From Pseudomonadota bacterium (GTDB taxonomy: Bacteria > Pseudomonadota > Alphaproteobacteria > Rhizobiales > Hyphomicrobiaceae), in assembly GCA_021813195.1 (NCBI GenBank), contig JAKALI010000215.1, positions 1 through 6,966 on the forward strand: a stretch of DNA of 6,966 nucleotides, read 5' to 3'. Positions 1 through 6,966 of the stretch are shown here, in pieces (position 1 is the stretch's first letter; every line of letters starts with the position of its first letter). Under the pieces are notes generated by a model. The model was given only the letters and a program-made list of their open reading frames with translations. It searched no databases and was not told where the DNA came from. The position numbers and the translations under genes were made by a program.

Positions 1-243
1 ATTCATCAACTCGAGCAACAGCTTGGTCGCTCGCTTTCGTGCTGTCTCAGCGGTCCAAGGGGCACCATGGCGACCGATCGTGATCCATTGGACGCGCCCG
101 TTGACCTTCTTTTGGACGAAGTAACTCCGCGCCTTCGCCCGCGACCGCACCGCGAACCCCTTCAAATCGGTATCTCGAAGAATCTGGTTCGGCTCAAGCC
201 GCTCAACGGCTGTCTTGGTGATCCGACCGTAGATGAAATCCAT
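1..243 (-). CDS. Tyrosine site-specific integrase, N-terminal part (runs off left edge)
   Basis: This reading frame is open from an ATG at 243 to the first base of the window, giving 81 residues. The protein begins MDFIYGRITKTAVERLEP and continues with DTDLKGFAVRSRAKARSYFV, then ITIGRHGAPWTAETAR. This is the arm-type DNA-binding domain (DUF4102-like) found at the N-terminus of phage and island integrases: a 'L.D..LKGF.VRV...G.KSY' strand pattern, then a 'TIG.HG..T...AR..A' segment. The catalytic domain with its R-H-R-Y residues would lie to the left and is not seen. A GGGAG about 10 bases before the ATG can serve as ribosome binding site; a GTG at 252 is an alternative start, and a stop lies in frame further up (289-291). 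The gene is transcribed away from the tRNA-Gln fragment at 402-445, the usual arrangement for a tRNA-targeting integrase near its attachment site. The family is clear; whether the gene is intact is unknown. Confidence 0.85.
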   Translation of the reverse strand, partial: MDFIYGRITKTAVERLEPNQILRDTDLKGFAVRSRAKARSYFVQKKVNGRVQWITIGRHGAPWTAETARKRATKLLLELMN

Positions 244-273
244 GCGATCCACGCTCCCGACGCTGCGGAAAAC

Positions 274-294
274 GGGCTTACCCTGGGCTTACCC
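274..294. repeat. Two tandem GGGCTTACCC direct repeats in the integrase leader
   Basis: The 10-mer GGGCTTACCC occurs at 274-283 and again at 285-294, a period of 11 bases, close to one helical turn. Each copy also has short palindromic arms (GGG and CCC). The pair sits between the integrase promoter and its start codon, in the likely untranslated leader. Such placement suits a binding site for a regulator or an arm-type integrase/excisionase site; no function is proven. Confidence 0.5.
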
Positions 295-311
295 GCCAGC
301 TCTTTCTGGCA

Positions 312-340
312 AGTATAGCTGAGCGGACGTGTCGAGCCAA
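312..340 (-). promoter_or_regulatory. Putative sigma-70 promoter of the integrase gene
   Basis: On the minus strand a -35 box TTGGCT (335-340) is followed after exactly 17 bases by a -10 box TATACT (312-317), which matches 5 of 6 consensus bases. Transcription would begin near 305, about 60 bases before the integrase ATG. Spacing and position fit, but the assignment is by eye only. Confidence 0.5.
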
Positions 341-401
341 GTCATTGTTATGTATTGCCTTTGTCGGATGCTTCGCACTGCTGGCGGAAGCCAAAATCAA
401 A

Positions 402-445
402 CTCTGACTCTGCCTGTCTAGGTTCGAATCCTAGTCCCCCAGCCA
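402..445 (+). tRNA. Truncated tRNA-Gln(CTG), 3' part only; putative att site
   Basis: The segment begins in the anticodon loop (C-T-CTG-A-C, anticodon CTG at 404-406) and continues through the 3' anticodon strand, a 4-base variable loop, and a perfect T arm with stem CTAGG/CCTAG around loop TTCGAAT (418-434). It ends with acceptor strand TCCCCCA, discriminator G and CCA (435-445). U1-A72 pairing and G73 are hallmarks of tRNA-Gln. The 5' half is absent: no TGGGGGA acceptor strand or D arm precedes it, and the bases left of the loop pair poorly with the 3' anticodon strand. Tyrosine integrases commonly recombine at the anticodon loop and leave just such a 3' fragment at the distal end of the element. 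An intact tRNA-Gln is therefore expected to the left of the window, beyond the integrase-bearing element. Confidence 0.8.
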
Positions 446-642
446 CCGGCTAACTCATTGATATCGCTGCATATTTCTTAATTTCTGCAGGCGGAAAATC
501 GCCGCGATTTCCGCGGCTTGGCCCCATGCATTTTGAGGGTGCGCGCGTCCTACGGCGTCTCTCGGTGACGTTCCTCGGCTCATCGCCGGTTTTATCTCTG
601 AGGGCCCCTTTTGGGCCGGTCAGACTCGCATCGTTTTGGGCG
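446..642. other. Gene-free stretch between the tRNA fragment and the recombinase remnant
   Basis: No convincing coding frame, RNA gene or insertion-sequence end is seen here. It holds a bulged hairpin (491-514) and a short stem GGCCC/GGGCC around a CTTTT loop (603-617) with no T-run after it on either strand. If 445 is the end of the mobile element, this is original tRNA-downstream flank or the edge of an older insertion. Confidence 0.5.
491..514. repeat. Inverted repeat / hairpin near the att site
   Basis: AAATCG (496-501) and CGATTT (505-510) pair around a CCG loop, and GCGG (491-494) pairs with CCGC (511-514) across a single bulged A at 495, giving about 10 base pairs. No T-run follows on either strand, so a Rho-independent terminator is not supported. 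It could be a remnant of an element end or a chance structure. Confidence 0.35.
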
Positions 643-799
643 CTTTCGGGGAGCTACGCGTCTCGAGACTGAGGACTGTCCGCTGGTGCTGCCAGTCGTG
701 CGGCAGGTCCTTGCACAAGGCGAGAAGCCCGGCCGGCGTCAGCCCCTCGGCGGGCCGCCCGAGGACAAGCGCGCGGACGATGTCCGTCGCGAGATAGGT
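643..799 (-). repeat. Direct repeat, left copy (recombinase tail)
   Basis: This stretch matches 5332-5490 in the same orientation. By eye there are about eight substitutions over some 150 bases plus two small length differences at the left end, so roughly 95% identity. It is the recombinase 3' end, and with its partner brackets the helicase and toxin-antitoxin block. Confidence 0.85.
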
Positions 800-805
800 T
801 ATGCG
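643..805 (-). pseudogene. Remnant of a large serine recombinase, C-terminal end (copy 1)
   Basis: The minus-strand frame encodes RITYLATDIVRALVLGRPAE, then GLTPAGLLALCKDLPHDW, then QHQRTVLSLET. This is the conserved tail of resolvase/invertase-type large serine recombinases of alphaproteobacteria, where 'LAPDIVEAIL.GRQP..LT...L....LPLDW..QR..LG' closes the protein. Only about 50 residues remain: the catalytic N-terminal domain, the zinc ribbon and the preceding helix-turn-helix region are missing. Homology stops near 805, just beyond the stop codon of the helicase gene. Compared with the second copy at 5344-5583 it has lost one base just before the recombinase stop (CGCGTAG versus CGCCGTAG), so its frame reads on for several unrelated codons. 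It cannot be functional. Confidence 0.7.
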
Positions 806-818
806 ACACTCCCTCATC

Positions 819-4346
<3,528 letters not shown>

Positions 4347-4527
4347 TCCTGCCCCCTCGACCAAGGCTCTCGTCGAGCACCTGGATAGCAGTTCGAGAGC
4401 AAAGCCTCCTACCCCTGCGCCGACCGGTGAGCGCGTGAAGCTGTGGACCGACGCCGGAATTTTCCGACCGCCCGCACGGGTGTTGCGGTTCTGTCCCAAT
4501 TCTCCGGCGCCGACGGCCTCGACCAGC

Positions 4528-4854
4528 CTACGTGATCGCGTCGAGCCCCTTGGTCTTGACGAGACTGAGCAACTTCAACGACGGCCCGCTCGGCTTCTTC
4601 TCGCCGCGCTCCCACTCGCTGACCAGCTTGGCCTTGACGTTGAGGAAGCTCGCGAACACGGCCTGGCTGACGCCGGCGCGTTCCCGGATCGCCTGGATCG
4701 CCTTCGGCGACAGGTCCTCGACGGTCGTCAGGCACGATGCATCGAACTCGCGCATCGTTCCCTTGTCGATTACGCCGGCCCGATGCAGGCCTTGAGCCGT
4801 CTTGTGCGCAACCGCCAGTGCATCGCTGCGGGTGCTAGCGCTCTTCTTAGGCAT
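4528..4854 (-). CDS. XRE-family antitoxin (HigA/NadS-type) of a type II toxin-antitoxin pair
   Basis: The 108-residue protein has an N-terminal basic and helical part (residues 1-50, with ALAVAHKTAQGLHRAGVID and KGTMREFDASCLTTVEDLSP) and a C-terminal Cro/C1-type helix-turn-helix at about 52-90 (IRERAGVSQAVFASFLNV, then LVSEWERGEKKPSGPSLKLL). Length and pattern match the antitoxins that pair with RelE/HigB-like toxins (COG2944 group). It would bind and neutralise the toxin and repress the shared promoter. Its ATG lies inside the toxin gene, overlapping by 8 bases, behind a full AAGGAGGT ribosome binding site, so it should be translated strongly and be coupled to the toxin. The helix-turn-helix is intact; no defect is seen. 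Confidence 0.88.
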   Translation of the reverse strand: MPKKSASTRSDALAVAHKTAQGLHRAGVIDKGTMREFDASCLTTVEDLSPKAIQAIRERAGVSQAVFASFLNVKAKLVSEWERGEKKPSGPSLKLLSLVKTKGLDAIT

Positions 4855-5221
4855 AGCAATCCACCTCCTTCAATTCGTCCGCAGCAAGCATCCTTCCCAG
4901 CATGGCGTTGTCGGCGCCGAGGAAGATCTCCGCGAGCCGGCGATACACCACAAGCTCATCTTCGGTGAGATTGGCCTTCCGGTTCTTGGCGAAGCCGTAC
5001 ATGAAGATGCTCCGGTCGCCTGATCGAAAGGCGATGATCGTTCGAAATCCGCCGGACCGTCCCTGACCCTGCCGCGCGACCCGCTGTTTGATGACGCCGC
5101 CACCCAGGTCGGCATCGACCAGACCGCTGCTCGCCCGGTTGACCGCCTCGCAGAGTTGGCCCGGTCCCAAGTGCTCCTTGCGAGCGAAGCGGGCAAACTC
5201 CTTGGTGGCGAATACCCGCAA
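4847..5221 (-). CDS. RelE/HigB-family toxin of a type II toxin-antitoxin pair
   Basis: With the TTG start at 5221 the protein has 124 residues, beginning MRVFATKEFARFARKEHLGP. The pattern 'FARFARKE', then 'GLVDADLGGGVIKQRVAR', 'GQGRSGGFRTIIAFR' and 'IFMYGFAKN' is that of the COG4737 (RelE-like, DUF1044) toxins, small basic proteins that act as ribosome-associated mRNA interferases. The TTG is preferred over an ATG at 5248 for three reasons: family members usually start at this '.RVF.TK.FARFA' motif, AGGAG stands six bases before the TTG (5228-5232), and the ATG at 5248 falls inside the predicted -10 box, upstream of the likely transcript start. The toxin precedes the antitoxin, the higBA order. 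The sequence looks complete, with its 3' end overlapping the antitoxin start. Toxicity is inferred from family only. Confidence 0.87.
   Translation of the reverse strand: MRVFATKEFARFARKEHLGPGQLCEAVNRASSGLVDADLGGGVIKQRVARQGQGRSGGFRTIIAFRSGDRSIFMYGFAKNRKANLTEDELVVYRRLAEIFLGADNAMLGRMLAADELKEVDCYA
4863..4870 (-). promoter_or_regulatory. Full-consensus ribosome binding site of the antitoxin
   Basis: AAGGAGGT on the minus strand complements the whole anti-Shine-Dalgarno core of 16S rRNA and stands 8 bases before the antitoxin ATG. It is stronger than the toxin's AGGAG before a TTG, which would favour an excess of antitoxin from one mRNA. Confidence 0.7.
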
Positions 5222-5227
5222 TGCCGT

Positions 5228-5232
5228 CTCCT
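5228..5232 (-). promoter_or_regulatory. Ribosome binding site that decides the toxin TTG start
   Basis: AGGAG on the minus strand lies six bases upstream of the TTG at 5221. The rival ATG at 5248 has only a weak GGTGA close by and lies in the promoter. Confidence 0.6.
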
Positions 5233-5245
5233 GGGTGACGGCACA

Positions 5246-5274
5246 CATATATCACCCCAGGGGTTAGATTTCAA
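5246..5274 (-). promoter_or_regulatory. Putative promoter of the toxin-antitoxin operon
   Basis: A -35 box TTGAAA (5269-5274) and a -10 box TATATG (5246-5251) are separated by exactly 17 bases on the minus strand. The transcript would begin near 5239, leaving a leader of about 18 bases before the TTG. The spacer contains a palindrome that could be the operator. Seen by eye; matches are 5 of 6 (-35) and 4 of 6 (-10). Confidence 0.55.
5254..5264. promoter_or_regulatory. Palindrome in the promoter spacer, candidate antitoxin operator
   Basis: ACCCC-A-GGGGT is a perfect inverted repeat with a one-base centre, lying between the -35 and -10 boxes. Toxin-antitoxin operons are usually repressed by the antitoxin binding short palindromes over their own promoter, and the position fits this. 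The arms are only five bases long. Confidence 0.45.
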
Positions 5275-5331
5275 GGTGACAGACGTGGCCCCGCGCAATC
5301 TTGCCGACGCGGTTCGCAATGGAGCCGCCAG

Positions 5332-5490
5332 CTTTCCGGGGCACTACGGCGTCTCGAGACCGAGGACTGTCTGCTGGTGCTGCCAGTCGTGCGGCAGGTC
5401 TTTGCACAGGGCGAGAAGACCGGCCGGCGTTAGCCCCTCGGCGGGCCGCCCGAGGACGAGCGCGCGGACGATGTCCGGCGCGAGATAGGT
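5332..5490 (-). repeat. Direct repeat, right copy (recombinase tail)
   Basis: This is the partner of 643-799 in the same orientation, roughly 95% identical by eye. Identity ends at 5490 on the right although the recombinase frame here continues to about 5583, so the left copy is the shorter one. Confidence 0.85.
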
Positions 5491-5583
5491 CAGCCGCATC
5501 TGCGCCGACAGGATGTCCCGCTTGATACCGAGACGCTGCGCCATGGCATCGATCGTCTCGTCGCGTCCCGACATCAGGGCATC
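5344..5583 (-). pseudogene. Remnant of a large serine recombinase, C-terminal end (copy 2)
   Basis: About 79 residues remain, running DALMSGRDETIDAMAQRLGI, KRDILSAQMRLTYLAPDIV, RALVLGRPAEGLTPAGLLAL, CKDLPHDWQHQQTVLGLETP and a TAG stop at 5344-5346. The first part looks like the small helix-turn-helix ('ETIDAMAQRLGIKRDILSAQM') that precedes the closing 'YLAPDIV..IL.GR' tail in large serine recombinases. The frame reaches a stop codon at 5608-5610, but the match to the family fades near 5583, where plus-strand coding sequence of an unrelated binding protein begins. The catalytic serine domain and zinc ribbon are missing. It lies upstream of, and in the same orientation as, the toxin promoter and contributes nothing functional. 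Confidence 0.72.
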
Positions 5584-5584
5584 G

Positions 5585-5944
5585 CGGCTCGCCGTCTTCG
5601 CCCGCAATCAGCTTTGCGGCCTCGTCCGGCCGGGGATCGCCGTAGCGCCCGACACGCTGCTTGCCGTCATGCTCGATCCCAAGACCCGCCTCGGGACGTC
5701 GACACCGAAGTCCGATCCGTCTGGCGACTATGCGTTCGAACTGTTCGGCAAGGCCGAGGCGCTGACGTCCGGCGCGAAGAACGCGCTCGAAGCCAAGGCC
5801 CTCCAATTGACGGGGGGCCCCAATTCGGCCAAAGCGCCCGAGGGGCGCAACCTCTATGCCTGGGTGATGGAAAGCGACAAGGCCGACGTCTTCTTGACCT
5901 ACTGCACGAACGCTGTGCTCGCGCGGAGCCGTCGATCCTATTGA
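5585..5944 (+). pseudogene. Internal fragment of a ModA-like molybdate/tungstate-binding protein
   Basis: The plus-strand frame reads RLAVFARNQLCGLVRPGIAV, APDTLLAVMLDPKTRLGTST, PKSDPSGDYAFELFGKAEAL and later ADVFLTYCTNAVLA. 'LLDPxxRLGTSTPKADPSGDYA' and 'ADVFLTYCTNA' are typical of periplasmic substrate-binding proteins of molybdate-type ABC transporters in alphaproteobacteria. About 115 residues of homology remain of some 250. The signal peptide and first lobe are missing, replaced at about 5584 by the oppositely oriented recombinase fragment. After CTNAVLA near 5925 the match ends and the frame stops at 5942-5944, so the last strands and helices are lost too. No permease or ATPase gene is nearby. 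The product would not fold as a binding protein. Confidence 0.72.
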
Positions 5945-5954
5945 CCTCGTTCGT

Positions 5955-6089
5955 CCGCGAGTAAGCCTTCAACGCAGGTGCGGCGGCCATGACGGGCGAC
6001 CATGGTGCTCCGGTCGCGAGCATACCGCCGAAGGCGATGCCCGATTGCATGAAGGCCCGGCGGCTCATTTTTTGTTATGAAGTGCTCAT
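5955..6089 (-). pseudogene. Broken 5' end of a Tat-exported periplasmic protein
   Basis: From ATG 6068 the frame reads MSRRAFMQSGIAFGGMLATG followed by APWSPVMAAAPALKAYS, a twin-arginine signal peptide (SRRAFM, hydrophobic core, cleavage near AAA) and the first mature residues. Beyond about 5957 the frame runs into the antisense of the ModA fragment, so the body of the protein is gone. The better start is ATG 6089 with GGAG six bases upstream, in frame with 6068, but an in-frame TAA (6075-6077) follows after four codons (M-S-T-S-stop). Both defects mark a dead gene. It lies 24 bases downstream of the small periplasmic gene on the same strand and may have been the last gene of the metal operon. 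The first mature residues faintly recall multicopper oxidases, but too little is left to name it. Confidence 0.5.
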
Positions 6090-6112
6090 GACCTTCTCCG
6101 TGGCGGGGCGGC

Positions 6113-6493
6113 TCAGTATTTTGCCTGTGCCGTCGTCCCGTCTGGCGCGGTGATCCGGATAGCGCCTTTGACGCCCGCTTTCACCGCAGCCGGTGCGGTG
6201 CCGGTTAGCTTCGAGCCCTCGGCCGGGACCAGCTCGAAACGTTGCGACTTCCCGTCGATGACCAGGATGGCGTTGGCCTTGAAGCCGGCCGCGGGGATCG
6301 GCTTGTCATCGGCATCGCTCAGGAACACGGCGACGGCCGGCGTGCCATCGACGACCAGCTCGGCGTGGTACTTGTCGCCGGCATCGACTCTGGTGCCGCC
6401 GTTCTTTCCTTTGGCCGCCTCGTGGGCGAACGCCGCAGGTGCCGCCACGAGCACGGCGGCAAGCGACAGGATTGCAAAGAGGGCTCGGTTCAT
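6113..6493 (-). CDS. Small exported protein of a heavy-metal efflux operon
   Basis: The 126-residue protein starts at ATG 6493 with AGGAG seven bases upstream. Residues 1-23 are a Sec signal peptide (MNRALFAILSLAAVLVAAPA, cleavage near AFA-HE). The mature part begins HEAAKGKNGGTRVDAGDKYH and continues with beta-strand-like stretches AELVVDGTPAVAVFLSDADD, KPIPAAGFKANAILVIDGKS and IRITAPDGTTAQAKY. There is no cysteine. The pattern 'GG..V.AG.YHAELV.DG....FLSD.DDKPI.A.G' resembles the small domain found at the N-terminus of some CusB/CzcB-type periplasmic adaptors, so it may be a stand-alone version that helps the pump or binds metal through His residues. It follows the pump gene by 25 bases on the same strand and is surely co-transcribed. 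No family name is recognised. Confidence 0.85.
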   Translation of the reverse strand: MNRALFAILSLAAVLVAAPAAFAHEAAKGKNGGTRVDAGDKYHAELVVDGTPAVAVFLSDADDKPIPAAGFKANAILVIDGKSQRFELVPAEGSKLTGTAPAAVKAGVKGAIRITAPDGTTAQAKY

Positions 6494-6518
6494 GATCGAT
6501 CTCCTGGGTTGATTGAGG

Positions 6519-6966
6519 TCAGTAGGCTTCCATCGGACGCACGCCGGCGCCGGGGACGGTCTTGTCCGCTGCGGCCTCATGGGCTTGCGCGACAAGGCGT
6601 TCCAGCGGCTTTCGGCCGTAGCGGAGGAAGAGAAGCGGGGTCAGTGCGGTGTCGAGAAGCGTGGCACTGATGAGACCGCCGAAGATGGTGATTGCAACCG
6701 GGCTCAGCACCTCCTTGCCGGGAGCATCTGCCCCGATCATCAGCGGCACGAGCGCGATACCGGCGGATAGCGCCGTCATGAGAACCGGTGTCATGCGATC
6801 GAGGCTGCCGCGCACGACCAGCTCGGGCCCGAATGGAACCCGCTCGTGGATGGCGAGATTGATGTAGTGGCTGATTTTCAGGATGCCGTTGCGCGTCGCG
6901 ATGCCGGTTAGCGTGATGAAGCCGATCATGCTTGCGACGGACAGCGGCTGCCCTGCCCCCCACAGT
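6519..6966 (-). CDS. Heavy-metal efflux RND pump (CzcA/CusA family), C-terminal part
   Basis: The last 148 residues are present; the gene enters from the right edge. The sequence begins with LWGAGQPLSVASMIGFITLT, then GIATRNGILKISHYINLAI, followed by RMTPVLMTALSAGIALVPLM, GADAPGKEVLSPVAITIFGG and LISATLLDTALTPLLFLRYG. 'GFI.L.GIATRNGI..ISHY' and 'PGKE.L.PVA..I.GGL.S.T.LD...TP.LF' are signature blocks of heavy-metal RND pumps, covering the last transmembrane helices; a charged cytoplasmic tail ends at MEAY. The family exports divalent or monovalent metals (Zn, Co, Cd, Cu, Ag) from periplasm and cytoplasm through a tripartite complex. Which metal cannot be told because the substrate-binding helices lie outside the window. 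The adaptor and outer-membrane genes are expected to the right. Confidence 0.93.
   Translation of the reverse strand, partial: LWGAGQPLSVASMIGFITLTGIATRNGILKISHYINLAIHERVPFGPELVVRGSLDRMTPVLMTALSAGIALVPLMIGADAPGKEVLSPVAITIFGGLISATLLDTALTPLLFLRYGRKPLERLVAQAHEAAADKTVPGAGVRPMEAY

Noticed and set aside
67..318. An 83-codon plus-strand frame at the left edge
   Set aside because: It is antisense to the integrase arm-binding domain, which is the convincing reading of this stretch.
372..445. A complete tRNA-Gln gene
   Set aside because: No matching 5' acceptor strand or D arm is present and the 5' anticodon strand mispairs; only the 3' part is authentic.
550..561. A 12-base string (CTACGGCGTCTC) shared with 5344-5355, at the edge of the right recombinase copy
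   Set aside because: The match does not extend on either side and is short for GC-rich DNA; not enough to claim a third copy.
603..617. GGCCC/GGGCC stem with CTTTT loop as a terminator
   Set aside because: The stem has only five pairs and no T-run follows it on either strand.
4347..4499. N-terminal extension of the helicase to an ATG at 4499
   Set aside because: The extra 51 residues look unstructured and unlike the family, and a GAGGGG ribosome binding site precedes the ATG at 4346.
5584..5806. Continuation of the recombinase upstream in a second frame (…DEAAKLIA…), implying a frameshift
   Set aside because: The residues faintly fit the family, but the same bases encode clear ModA sequence on the plus strand, so the likeness is probably chance.

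Overview
The window is GC-rich DNA from what looks like an alphaproteobacterium, probably of the Rhizobiales or Rhodospirillales type. This rests on codon use, the style of the integrase, toxin and substrate-binding-protein sequences, and the TTG start of the toxin; no rRNA or other taxonomic marker is present. It reads as the edge of an accessory region, where one mobile element ends and several older recombination scars follow.

Layout, left to right. (1) Bases 1-243, minus strand, hold the N-terminal part of a tyrosine integrase that runs off the window. Its promoter (312-340) reads into it. (2) At 402-445 lies the 3' part of a tRNA-Gln(CTG), cut at the anticodon loop. This is the typical footprint of a tRNA-targeting integrase and is best read as the far attachment site of an element lying to the left. 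(3) Bases 446-642 hold no gene, only a small hairpin. (4) Bases 643-805, minus strand, are a remnant of the C-terminus of a large serine recombinase. (5) Bases 819-4346, minus strand, hold a complete 1175-residue SWIM zinc-finger/SNF2 helicase. (6) Bases 4528-5221, minus strand, hold a toxin-first toxin-antitoxin pair of the RelE/HigB plus XRE type, with a readable promoter and a palindrome in its spacer. (7) Bases 5344-5583, minus strand, are a second, longer copy of the same recombinase C-terminus. (8) It abuts directly, in opposite orientation, an internal fragment of a ModA-like molybdate/tungstate-binding protein (5585-5944, plus strand). (9) Next is the broken start of a Tat-exported protein (minus strand). 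(10) The window ends with the tail of a heavy-metal RND efflux operon (minus strand): a small periplasmic protein and the C-terminus of a CzcA/CusA-type pump.

The helicase and the toxin-antitoxin pair form one intact block of about 4.5 kb, in one orientation, bracketed by two recombinase remnants in direct orientation. They are the only complete genes between the two islands of debris. The toxin-antitoxin pair is a likely stabiliser of the block. The helicase is either an ordinary chromatin-remodeller-like enzyme or a candidate anti-phage factor; the sequence alone does not decide this. The metal-efflux operon is a separate functional unit whose downstream side has been eroded by rearrangement.
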